Assembly: GCF_046524175.1 (NCBI RefSeq)
Contig: NZ_JBEFZF010000003.1
Span: 372,001 to 436,000 of the forward strand
From: Spongiivirga sp046524175
GTDB taxonomy: Bacteria > Bacteroidota > Bacteroidia > Flavobacteriales > Flavobacteriaceae
Direction: 5' to 3'
Length of the DNA stretch: 64,000 nt
The position numbers and the translations under genes were made by a program. How positions within the stretch are numbered: the first letter of the stretch is position 1; every line of letters begins with the position of its first letter. Shown piece after piece: positions 52,485 to 60,675 of the stretch. The notes beneath the pieces are model-generated. The model did no database searches. It saw nothing but the letters and a program-made list of their open reading frames with translations, and was not told the DNA's origin.

Positions 52485-53642
52485 TTAAAACGTTCGCTTA
52501 AAAAATAACATAATTAACATAGCAAGCGCCACACCTACCAGTATCGCCATAAAACTAACACTTAAATCATATTGTTTAGATAACCATCCTAAAAAAGCAG
52601 GACTTACCAAAAAACCCACATAACCAAATCCTGCTACGAAGGAAATACCTTCTGAAGGAGAAACTCCTTTTGCCTTTCCGGCCAATCGAAATAGTTCTGG
52701 AATTACCACCGAAAAGCCGAGCCCAATTAAAGCAAAGCCAATAATTGCAAATACAAAGTCTGCAAACAAAACACATAGTAAACCGACAATAGCTATTAAA
52801 CAACTAGCAATGATAAGTTTTCTTGCACCAAAATTGGAGCTAATTGCATCTCCAAAAAAACGACCAAGCGTCATTGTAACCGAGAATGCAACGAAGCCAT
52901 AACCTGCAATTTTATCAGTTGAGACCTGAACAATATCTAACAAATATAACTTGCTCCAGTGCTCGACCGCTCCTTCACCACCCATAATTAAAAAAGCAAT
53001 TATGGTAAGCCCTAGTAGCGGGCGCAAAAGTTTTATATTAAACTTGTTCTTTTCTCGTTTTACCTGCTTTCCTTTTATAGCTATATAATTTTTTAGCAAT
53101 AGCATATTAGTTATAATCACCAAAAGAGACGCAGCCAACATATGGTGCAACGGTATTTTAAAATAAGTAATTACCAATGTACCTATCCCAGCACCAATAA
53201 CTCCGCCCAAACTAAAAAAACCATGAGCGGCTGACATGAAGTGTACTTCATCGTCCGACTCAATTTCAGATACTAAGGCATTCATCGCGACATCTGTTAA
53301 ACAGGCAAATAGCCCGACTATATAAAGAGTAAGACATAGTAGGATATAAGAAGGAGCCATGAAGGGAAGTAAAAACACCAAAGAAAAAATAACAATACCG
53401 ACAAAGGTGCTTTTTCCCAAGCCTATTTGCTTTATGATTTTCGACGAGAAAGGCACCATCGATATAGTACCTGCAGCCAAGCAAAACAGAGCGATACCCA
53501 CTTGACCATCATCAAGCGATAGCTTGTCTTTTATAGTAGGTATGTACAGCACCCAAGTTGCTATTAAAATATTAAGAGATGTAAAAACCCAGGCTGGAGA
53601 GAAATATCGAAACTTTGATAAAATGAGGTACAGTGATCGCAT
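52485..53642 (-). CDS. Major facilitator superfamily transporter
   Basis: A 385-residue inner-membrane transporter with about 12 segments. The start is the ATG at 53640-53642 (MRSLYLILSKFRYFSPAW); the open frame continues 10 codons further upstream. Between segments 2 and 3 it has FSSKIIKQIGLGKSTFV, an MFS loop, and later GRFFGDAISSNFGARKLIIAS, the repeat of that loop in the second half. Such MFS proteins resemble the YbjJ/FucP-type group, but the substrate is open. It is divergent from the kynureninase gene and could be linked to that cluster, for example by import of tryptophan or kynurenine; this is only a guess. Confidence 0.85.
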   Translation of the reverse strand: MRSLYLILSKFRYFSPAWVFTSLNILIATWVLYIPTIKDKLSLDDGQVGIALFCLAAGTISMVPFSSKIIKQIGLGKSTFVGIVIFSLVFLLPFMAPSYILLCLTLYIVGLFACLTDVAMNALVSEIESDDEVHFMSAAHGFFSLGGVIGAGIGTLVITYFKIPLHHMLAASLLVIITNMLLLKNYIAIKGKQVKREKNKFNIKLLRPLLGLTIIAFLIMGGEGAVEHWSKLYLLDIVQVSTDKIAGYGFVAFSVTMTLGRFFGDAISSNFGARKLIIASCLIAIVGLLCVLFADFVFAIIGFALIGLGFSVVIPELFRLAGKAKGVSPSEGISFVAGFGYVGFLVSPAFLGWLSKQYDLSVSFMAILVGVALAMLIMLFFKRTF

Positions 53643-53702
53643 GCCCAAAAATAGCTGAAAAACCATTAACACAACCGATTAAGAAGACGATAAATAAATT
53701 CC

Positions 53703-53710
53703 TATTTTTG
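53703..53710 (+). promoter_or_regulatory. -7 promoter box of the kynurenine cluster
   Basis: TATTTTTG matches TAxxTTTG, 24 bases before the TTG start at 53735. It lies inside the longer open frame of kynU, so starts upstream of about 53715 are excluded if this promoter is used. No clear -33 element. Confidence 0.55.
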
Positions 53711-53734
53711 CTAACACACCAACACCTTATTCCA

Positions 53735-55012
53735 TTGACCGATCAAAAGGCCTCTATTGATTTTGCTCGAGAACTAGATCAAAATGATCCGCTAAACAAG
53801 TTTCGAGATCGATTTTATATTCCTAAAGATCAATATGGAAATGATCTTATTTATTTCTGTGGTAATTCGCTTGGCTTGCAACCAAAAACCACGAAGTCGT
53901 ATATTGATCAAGAGTTACATGATTGGGCCAATTTAGGCGTAGAAGGACATTTCGAAGCTACCAACCCATGGATGCCCTATCACGAGTATTTGACCAGCAC
54001 CATGGCCAAAATAGTTGGAGCAAAAAATAGCGAAGTAGTAGTGATGAACAGCTTAACAGTGAACCTTCATTTGATGATGGTTTCTTTTTATCGTCCTACA
54101 TCTACTCGTTACAAAATACTAATTGAAGGAGATGCATTTCCTTCAGATGATTATGCGGTTAGTTCGCAATTACACAACCATAATATTAGTCGAAAAGATG
54201 GTTTAATAAAGTGGAAGGCAAGACCGGGTGAAGATTTACCTAGAATGGAAGATCTTGAGGCCATTTTAAAAAAGGAAGGAGATCAGATAGCGCTAATAAT
54301 GATTGGAGCCGTTAATTATTATACTGGACAGTTTTTCGACCTAAAAAAAATTACTCAACTTGGTCACCAATACGGTTGCAAAGTTGGTTTTGATTGTGCG
54401 CATGGCGCAGGCAATGTTTCTTTAAATTTACACGATTCAGGAGCAGATTTTGCGGTATGGTGCTCTTATAAATATTTAAACTCGGGGCCTGGAAGCTTGG
54501 CTGGCTGTTTTGTTCATGAGCGTCATACCAACGACCCTACTTTAAAACGTTTCGCAGGCTGGTGGGGACATAACAAAGAAACCAGATTTAATATGAGGCA
54601 CGAGTTTGATCCTATTCCTAGCGCTGAAGGTTGGCAATTGAGTAATCCCCCTATTCTATCGATGGCAGCAATAAAGGCTTCTCTCAGTATTTTTGATAAA
54701 GCGGGTATTGATCAAATTACAAAAAAGGCAACACAACTAAGTGGTTATTTAAGTAATCTCATAAAGAATATGAATAATGATCGCATTTCGATCATCACTC
54801 CTGAAGATGCTGATCAACGTGGTTGTCAAGTATCGATCAAGGTAGAAAATGCCGATAAAAGCTTACATGAGCAACTCACCGCTGCCGGAGTTATTACCGA
54901 TTGGCGCGAACCCGATGTTATTAGAGCAGCTCCGGTTTCACTATACAATACTTTTGAAGAAGTTTTTATGATGGTAGAAAAGCTTAAGGCAATTATTAGC
55001 GACAAGTCTTGA
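53735..55012 (+). CDS. kynU: Kynureninase
   Basis: A PLP enzyme that splits kynurenine or 3-hydroxykynurenine to (3-hydroxy)anthranilate and alanine. The start is taken as TTG at 53735 because a -7 box lies 24 bases upstream; this gives 425 residues, the usual kynureninase length. It has FCGNSLGLQPK near 47-57, FDCAHGAGNVSL, the PLP-lysine region WCSYKYLNSGPGSLAG with Lys246, and FAGWWGHNKETRF. It heads a cluster for kynurenine breakdown; the next gene is 97 bases away across a GAGTTAT repeat. Confidence 0.94.
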   Translation: MTDQKASIDFARELDQNDPLNKFRDRFYIPKDQYGNDLIYFCGNSLGLQPKTTKSYIDQELHDWANLGVEGHFEATNPWMPYHEYLTSTMAKIVGAKNSEVVVMNSLTVNLHLMMVSFYRPTSTRYKILIEGDAFPSDDYAVSSQLHNHNISRKDGLIKWKARPGEDLPRMEDLEAILKKEGDQIALIMIGAVNYYTGQFFDLKKITQLGHQYGCKVGFDCAHGAGNVSLNLHDSGADFAVWCSYKYLNSGPGSLAGCFVHERHTNDPTLKRFAGWWGHNKETRFNMRHEFDPIPSAEGWQLSNPPILSMAAIKASLSIFDKAGIDQITKKATQLSGYLSNLIKNMNNDRISIITPEDADQRGCQVSIKVENADKSLHEQLTAAGVITDWREPDVIRAAPVSLYNTFEEVFMMVEKLKAIISDKS

Positions 55013-55017
55013 ATATA

Positions 55018-55038
55018 GAGTTATGAGTTATGAGTTAT
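55018..55038. repeat. Short tandem repeat (GAGTTAT)x3
   Basis: Three direct copies of GAGTTAT follow the kynU stop codon. After it comes GGAATTTGGGATTTTT (55055-55070), and a similar GGGATTTGGAATTTT is found before the aldehyde dehydrogenase gene (57578-57592). This looks like low-complexity intergenic sequence; slippage variants are expected. Confidence 0.6.
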
Positions 55039-55109
55039 GAAAAGTACTTTTTGGAATTTGGGATTTTTATCACCTAAACTACTTAACTCGCAAACACTTA
55101 CACTAAACG

Positions 55110-55724
55110 ATGTACATACCAGAGTATTATAAAAATAACGACCAAAAAGAAATCCTCGAGTTTTTAAAAGCGAATGCATTTGGCATTTTAGTAACCGGAG
55201 GATCAAAACTATTGGCAACTCATATTCCGCTGGAACTTATTGAACGAAATGGGTCATTTTTTCTAGAGGGGCATGTTGCTCGTGGCAATGAGCAATGGAA
55301 AACTTTTAAAAATGAAAAAGAGGTACTTGCTATTTTTAACGGGCCACATTCTTACGTTTCATCATCTTGGTATGATTTCGAAGAAGTACCCACATGGAAT
55401 TATGTTGCAGTCCATGTTTACGGTAAGCTAAAAGAGGTAACTGGCGAAGCTTTTGAAGCATTGCTTCATAGACTAATCAATAAATATGAAGCAACCATGA
55501 AAAATCCCATAAAACCGGAAAACCTATCTAAAAAAACCATGGCACAAATGCGTGGAATTATTGGTTTTGAAATAGAAATTACCGATATTCAAGCTACCTA
55601 CAAACTATCGCAATCTCATAATGATAAAAATTACCACAGCGTAGTTGAGGAGCTTGAAAAAACACCCCTTAGTGCATCAAACGAGATTGCTGAATTAATG
55701 AAAAAGAAAAGACCTAAACGTTGA
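55110..55724 (+). CDS. PaiB-like FMN-binding negative transcriptional regulator family protein
   Basis: A 204-residue protein of the PaiB (FMN-binding split-barrel) family: MYIPEYYKNNDQKEILEFLK at the start, TGGSKLLATHIPLEL near 31-45, HVARGNEQWKTFKN, and VSSSWYDFEEVPTWNYVAVHV near 86-106. The family was named for a Bacillus regulator of protease synthesis, but most members are better described as flavin-binding proteins. It lies between kynU and kmo, and kmo overlaps it by one base, so it is part of the kynurenine cluster. Confidence 0.86.
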   Translation: MYIPEYYKNNDQKEILEFLKANAFGILVTGGSKLLATHIPLELIERNGSFFLEGHVARGNEQWKTFKNEKEVLAIFNGPHSYVSSSWYDFEEVPTWNYVAVHVYGKLKEVTGEAFEALLHRLINKYEATMKNPIKPENLSKKTMAQMRGIIGFEIEITDIQATYKLSQSHNDKNYHSVVEELEKTPLSASNEIAELMKKKRPKR

Positions 55725-57139
55725 TGAATAAAGATAATTCCATCTTAATTATTGGTGCCGGTTTATGCGGCAGTTTGCTTGCCTTACGTTTGGGGCAACG
55801 AGGCTATACTGTAAATGTATATGAAAAGCGCCCTGATCTTCGTAAAGTGGATATTAGTGCTGGCAGATCTATTAATCTAGCATTTTCTGATCGAGGAAAT
55901 AAAGGAATGAAACTAGTTGGAATAGAAGAAAAAGTGCGTGAATTATGCATCCCGATGAACGGTAGAATGATTCACGATAAAAAGGGTAATACCTTCTTAT
56001 CCAATTATAGTGGCCGTGATTATGAATATATCAATTCAATTTCTAGAGGTGATCTTAATGCTTTGTTACTTGATGAAGCTGAAAAGCATCCAAAAGTGAA
56101 TATTCATTTTAACAAATCGTGCGAAAAAGTAGATTTTGAAAACACCACAGCTTATTTTATGGATGATAGCTCGAAGTCAGCATTTTCTGAAAAAGCTGAT
56201 GTCATAATTGCAACAGACGGTGCAGGATCGGCATTAAGAAAAAGCTACTATCTAGAACGTAAATTCTTATTTAGTTTCTCACAAAACTATCTTACCCATG
56301 GTTATAAAGAGTTGAGTATTCTTCCAGAAAAAAACGGAGGTTATAAAACCTATAAAAATGCGTTGCATATATGGCCAAGAGGTGATTTCATGATCATCGC
56401 CTTACCAAATTTAGATGGTAGTTTTACCGTCACTTTATTCTTAAGCTATGAAGAAGGTGAATACAATTTTAGTAATCTAACCAACCCAAAAATTGTAACT
56501 GAATTTTTTCAAAAGGAATTCCCAGACGCGCTAGAATTAATGCCCAATTTGGTGGATGATTTTTTTGAAAACCCTACAGCCCCACTTGGCACCATTAAAT
56601 GCTCACCATGGCATTACAAAGGAAATACCCTGCTAATGGGTGATTCGGCTCATGCAATTGTCCCGTTTTACGGTCAGGGTATGAATGCCTCTTTTGAAGA
56701 TGTTGTGGAGTTTGATGCTGTTTTAGATGAAGGACATAAAAATTGGGAAACAATTTTTAAAGCATATCAGAAGCGAAGAAAAAAGGACACTGATGCTATT
56801 GCCGACCTCGCCATTGATAACTTTCATGAAATGAAAGACCATGTTGCAAATCCGATTTTTCAAGAAAAACGTAAGCTAGAAATGGCACTAGAATCTAATT
56901 TTCCCGATGATTATTCTTCAAAATATTCGTTGGTTACCTTTAATGAAGATATTGGTTATCGTGAGGCCATGGTTAAAGGAAGAGCACAAGATGAAGCCTT
57001 ACTTAATATGATTACTAATGGTGATATCGAAATCACTGAAGAAATGCCAAAACCAGTACTGAAAAATGCACTACAAAAGGTGCAAACAGTTACGGACGCA
57101 ATATTAAAGCAAGATAGAATTGCAGAATTAAAAGATTGA
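55724..57139 (+). CDS. kmo: Kynurenine 3-monooxygenase
   Basis: An FAD- and NADPH-dependent enzyme that hydroxylates kynurenine to 3-hydroxykynurenine. The 471 residues fit the family. The FAD-binding GAGLCG is at 11-16, followed by the ribose-binding Glu in VYEKRPD. INSISRGDLNALLLDEAEKH lies near 98-117, and the second FAD motif GDSAHAIVPFYGQGMNA starts at 306. The chosen ATG shares one base with the upstream TGA (TGATG); a TTG one codon earlier is less likely. The C-terminal region of eukaryotic KMO that anchors in membranes is absent. Confidence 0.93.
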   Translation: MNKDNSILIIGAGLCGSLLALRLGQRGYTVNVYEKRPDLRKVDISAGRSINLAFSDRGNKGMKLVGIEEKVRELCIPMNGRMIHDKKGNTFLSNYSGRDYEYINSISRGDLNALLLDEAEKHPKVNIHFNKSCEKVDFENTTAYFMDDSSKSAFSEKADVIIATDGAGSALRKSYYLERKFLFSFSQNYLTHGYKELSILPEKNGGYKTYKNALHIWPRGDFMIIALPNLDGSFTVTLFLSYEEGEYNFSNLTNPKIVTEFFQKEFPDALELMPNLVDDFFENPTAPLGTIKCSPWHYKGNTLLMGDSAHAIVPFYGQGMNASFEDVVEFDAVLDEGHKNWETIFKAYQKRRKKDTDAIADLAIDNFHEMKDHVANPIFQEKRKLEMALESNFPDDYSSKYSLVTFNEDIGYREAMVKGRAQDEALLNMITNGDIEITEEMPKPVLKNALQKVQTVTDAILKQDRIAELKD

Positions 57140-57162
57140 AAACTGCTAAATAAAACTTCATA

Positions 57163-57573
57163 ATGAGTGAAAAGAAAGTAACACCCAGAGGTGCATATCC
57201 ACATACAAAGCGAGTGGGTGATTTTGTTTTTGTTTCCGGCACCAGTTCCCGTCGAGCCGACAATACTATTGCCGGCGTTGATATTATTGACGAAATGGGA
57301 ACAAAACGACTCAATATTGAAGTACAAACCAGAGAGGTGTTAAAAAACATTGAGAAGAACTTAGCCAATGAAGGCGCTACTTTAAATGATGTCGTCGATG
57401 TGACCTCTTTTTTAGTAAATATGAATGACTTTGCAGGTTATAATAAAGCCTATGCTGAGTTTTTCAACGCTGAAACCGGACCTGCTAGAACAACGGTGGC
57501 TGTACATCAACTACCACACCCTGATTTGGTTGTAGAAATCAAGGTGATGGCGTATAAAAGAGTTGAAAGTTGA
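57163..57573 (+). CDS. RidA-family protein, probable 2-aminomuconate deaminase
   Basis: A 136-residue Rid-fold protein with VTPRGAYPHTKRVGDFVFVSG near 6-26 and TGPARTTVAVHQLPHPDLVVE near 107-127, the conserved Rid core with its Arg. In kynurenine clusters of other bacteria this branch is 2-aminomuconate deaminase, which removes ammonia to give 4-oxalocrotonate. The neighbouring dehydrogenase that would make its substrate supports this over general enamine/imine detoxification by RidA. Confidence 0.85.
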   Translation: MSEKKVTPRGAYPHTKRVGDFVFVSGTSSRRADNTIAGVDIIDEMGTKRLNIEVQTREVLKNIEKNLANEGATLNDVVDVTSFLVNMNDFAGYNKAYAEFFNAETGPARTTVAVHQLPHPDLVVEIKVMAYKRVES

Positions 57574-57637
57574 AAATGGGATTTGGAATTTTCAAGATTT
57601 TTCAAAATCGCCTTTTTTAGTTTATATCTAGAATACA

Positions 57638-59077
57638 ATGACCATACAAAACTTCGTTAATGGAGAATATTCAAATCCGATTAATAATAATTGGATCGAT
57701 AATTATTGCCCAGCCAATGGCAAAATATATGGTCAAATTCCAAATAGCACAGAAGAAGATATAGCATTGGCAGTAGAAGTAGCTGAAGTAGCATTCAAAA
57801 GCTGGTCAACAACTACGGTTGAGAAACGAAGTACAATCCTTTTAAAAATTGCCGAAGGTATCGAGTCCCGATTAGATGAACTTGCCGAGGCAGAAAGTAA
57901 AGATAATGGTAAACCAGTTAACCTTGCTAAATCAGTCGATATCCCCAGAGCAGCTAGCAATTTTCGGTTTTTTGGCCATGCCATAACTCAATTTGCAAGC
58001 GAATCTCATGACAGCACAGGACAAAATGCTTTAAACTATACGCTAAGACAACCCATAGGCATTGTAGGCTGTATTTCTCCTTGGAATCTACCTCTTTACC
58101 TTTTCACCTGGAAAATTGCACCGGCATTAGCAGCCGGTAATTGTGTGATTGCAAAACCAAGCGAAGTAACACCGATGACTGCTTTTTTATTAGGAGAAAT
58201 TTGTAATAAAGCAGGCTTACCAAAAGGTGTACTAAACATTGTACACGGACTTGGAAGCAATACTGGTCAGGCTATAATCGCGCATTCTAAAATCAAGGCC
58301 ATATCGTTTACAGGAGGCACTAAAACAGGAGCTCACATAGCGGCAATCGCAGCGCCAAAATTCAAAAAGCTCTCTTTGGAGTTAGGCGGAAAAAATCCCA
58401 ATATTATTTTCGCTGATTGTGACTATGAAGACATGTTGAATACTACCGTAAAATCATCATTTGCCAATCAGGGACAAATATGTTTATGCGGAAGTAGAGT
58501 ATTTGTTGAACGCGCTATCTATGATAAGTTTAAAACTGATTTTATCAATAAAGTAAGTCAGCTGAAAGTGGGTGACCCTGGTATGGAAGAAACAGATTTA
58601 GGCGCATTAGTTTCTAAAGACCATTTAAAGAAAGTAATGTCCTATATAGAAACTGCAGAACAAGACGACGGAACCATTTTATATGGTGGACAAGAAATTA
58701 GCGTTGAAGGTTTAGAAAATGGTTACTACTTAATGCCAACCGTTATTGAAGTAAAAAATAATTCCTGCAAACTAAATCAAGAGGAAATATTTGGTCCTGT
58801 AGTTACTATTATGCCATTCGATACTGAAAAAGAGGTATTATCCATGGCAAATGACACCACTTATGGACTTTCAGCCACTATATGGACCAACAACCTAAAA
58901 AGAACCATGCGAATGAGCAAAGCGCTCGAAAGCGGCATTGTATGGGTAAACACTTGGATGATGCGCGATCTACGAACTCCGTTTGGTGGAATGAAGAATA
59001 GCGGTGTAGGAAGAGAAGGTGGCTTTGAAGCATTGCGATTTTTTACCGATACAAAAAATGTATGTATACAATATTAG
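57638..59077 (+). CDS. Aldehyde dehydrogenase, probable 2-aminomuconate 6-semialdehyde dehydrogenase
   Basis: A 479-residue NAD-dependent aldehyde dehydrogenase. The catalytic Cys282 is in NQGQICLCG and the general base Glu248 is in LELGGKNPN; PWNLPLYLFTWKIAPALAAGN near 149-169 is the NAD-binding stretch. It has the family's hallmark GVNTWMMRD-like C-terminal region (VWVNTWMMRDLRTPFGG). Between the deaminase and ACMSD-type genes of a kynurenine cluster, the most probable substrate is 2-aminomuconate semialdehyde. The related 2-hydroxymuconate semialdehyde is the alternative. Confidence 0.88.
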   Translation: MTIQNFVNGEYSNPINNNWIDNYCPANGKIYGQIPNSTEEDIALAVEVAEVAFKSWSTTTVEKRSTILLKIAEGIESRLDELAEAESKDNGKPVNLAKSVDIPRAASNFRFFGHAITQFASESHDSTGQNALNYTLRQPIGIVGCISPWNLPLYLFTWKIAPALAAGNCVIAKPSEVTPMTAFLLGEICNKAGLPKGVLNIVHGLGSNTGQAIIAHSKIKAISFTGGTKTGAHIAAIAAPKFKKLSLELGGKNPNIIFADCDYEDMLNTTVKSSFANQGQICLCGSRVFVERAIYDKFKTDFINKVSQLKVGDPGMEETDLGALVSKDHLKKVMSYIETAEQDDGTILYGGQEISVEGLENGYYLMPTVIEVKNNSCKLNQEEIFGPVVTIMPFDTEKEVLSMANDTTYGLSATIWTNNLKRTMRMSKALESGIVWVNTWMMRDLRTPFGGMKNSGVGREGGFEALRFFTDTKNVCIQY

Positions 59078-59120
59078 ATAGCACATTGAAATATCTTGAC
59101 TAATACGATATAATTAAAAA

Positions 59121-59906
59121 ATGAATCTGAATCTAAACAATAAAAACGCTCTCGTCTGTGGAAGCACCCAAGGTATTGGTAAAGCTACCGCTATGGTATT
59201 GGCCACACTTGGTGTAAATGTTATTCTAGTTGCTAGAAATGAAGATAAATTAAGGGCGGTGCTAGCTGAATTACCTAACAACAAACAACAGCATAGTTAT
59301 ATTGCAGCCGACTTTCAAGATCCTGAGGCATTACAGCAAAAAGTATTGGTAAAACTGCATGCGCTTAAAGCAGTGCATATACTTGTGAATAATACTGGAG
59401 GACCCGCTGGAGGACCAGTTTACAGTGCTAAAATAAGTGATTTCGAAAGTGCCTTTACACAACATCTAAAATGCAACCACCTACTTGTTCAAGCGGTAGT
59501 ACCTAAAATGAAAGATATTGGTTATGGCAGAATCATCAATGTGATTTCCACCTCAGTAAAACAACCACTTCCTGACTTAGGCGTCTCCAATACCATAAGA
59601 GGCGCTGTTGGCAATTGGGCAAAAACATTAGCAAATGAACTTGGTGAATTTGGTATCACTGTAAACAATGTGCTACCCGGCGCAACTGAAACTGAGCGTT
59701 TAACTCAAATCATAAGTAATAAGGCTGCAAAAACAAGCAAAAGTTTTGATGAAATTGCCAATAACATGAAATCAACTATTCCCGCAAAACGATTTGCTCA
59801 ACCCGAAGAAACTGCAAATGCTATTGCTTTTTTAGCAAGTGAAGCAGCAGGGTATATTAACGGAATCAACCTTCCTGTAGATGGCGGGCGCACCAAATCA
59901 CTTTAA
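59121..59906 (+). CDS. SDR-family protein lacking the YxxxK catalytic pair
   Basis: A 261-residue classical short-chain dehydrogenase fold. The nucleotide motif is CGSTQGIG (13-20) and NNTGGP (90-95). At the place of the active-site YxxxK it has SNTIR (Ser156, Arg160), preceded by NVISTSVKQP where the catalytic Ser is usual and followed by the normal WAKTLANEL helix. The NAD site is intact, so binding is likely but standard hydride transfer is not. It sits between the aldehyde dehydrogenase and an unknown secreted protein in the kynurenine cluster; its job there is unclear. Confidence 0.85.
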   Translation: MNLNLNNKNALVCGSTQGIGKATAMVLATLGVNVILVARNEDKLRAVLAELPNNKQQHSYIAADFQDPEALQQKVLVKLHALKAVHILVNNTGGPAGGPVYSAKISDFESAFTQHLKCNHLLVQAVVPKMKDIGYGRIINVISTSVKQPLPDLGVSNTIRGAVGNWAKTLANELGEFGITVNNVLPGATETERLTQIISNKAAKTSKSFDEIANNMKSTIPAKRFAQPEETANAIAFLASEAAGYINGINLPVDGGRTKSL

Positions 59907-59915
59907 AACACTTTT

Positions 59916-60617
59916 ATGAGAAAACTTTTATCTATTATAATCCTTGTTTCAAATTTTTCTGTTTGCCTTGCTCAGGAAGAACTGAGTATAACAATTAAAG
60001 AAGCTAGTTATAAGGCTAAAGAATCGACCATAAATCTATCACTCACTTTCACAAACAACACGCAAAAAGCTATATACATTGTAAAACCCCAATCATTTCT
60101 TTTTGATAAACACCTCGATCTGAACAATCAATTAGAACATCATGGTTTGGATATTGCCCCATTCAAATTAACTATTACATCAAACAAAAAATGTAAAGTT
60201 TCTGAAGAAGGTTATGTTCAAATTATGGATGATGGAAGTGGAAACCAAATGAACTTAATAAGTGATTTGGTAAAAATAGAAGCAGGTCAATCGGAATCTT
60301 TTGAAAATATAAAAATAGAGCGCTACGACGGTGTGTTCTGTAATAAAAGAACATTCTCAATAAGTCTGACATACAATCCTCAATTTTATTTCATTGAAGA
60401 AAACGAATTAGCTGATCTGACCAAGCGTTATAACGAGATCAAGGATAAAACACGTATATTGAATAGGATGTTATACTACTCGTTAACCAGATATCAGAGC
60501 ACAGAAAAAGATAATTTCAAAAAGTTAAATGATCTTTTTGGTGACTTAGCAATTATGAAGTCACTTAATGGAAAAACCTATACCTCCAACTCAATTGTTG
60601 CCACGGAATTAAAGTAA
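59916..60617 (+). CDS. Secreted protein of unknown function in the kynurenine cluster
   Basis: A 233-residue protein with a signal peptide cleaved near CLAQ (residue 19). The first part (about 20-160) looks beta-rich and Ig-like (INLSLTFTNNTQKAIYIVKP); the C-terminal 70 residues are helical. It contains two nearby cysteines (KKCKVS and FCNKRT). No family is recognised. It begins 10 bases after the SDR gene, so it is co-transcribed, which is unexpected for an exported protein among cytosolic enzymes. Confidence 0.7.
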   Translation: MRKLLSIIILVSNFSVCLAQEELSITIKEASYKAKESTINLSLTFTNNTQKAIYIVKPQSFLFDKHLDLNNQLEHHGLDIAPFKLTITSNKKCKVSEEGYVQIMDDGSGNQMNLISDLVKIEAGQSESFENIKIERYDGVFCNKRTFSISLTYNPQFYFIEENELADLTKRYNEIKDKTRILNRMLYYSLTRYQSTEKDNFKKLNDLFGDLAIMKSLNGKTYTSNSIVATELK

Positions 60618-60675
60618 TTTTAACCGAATCAACTTTAAAGTTTCATATCTTTATAGGATTACTTAATTAGCATTC

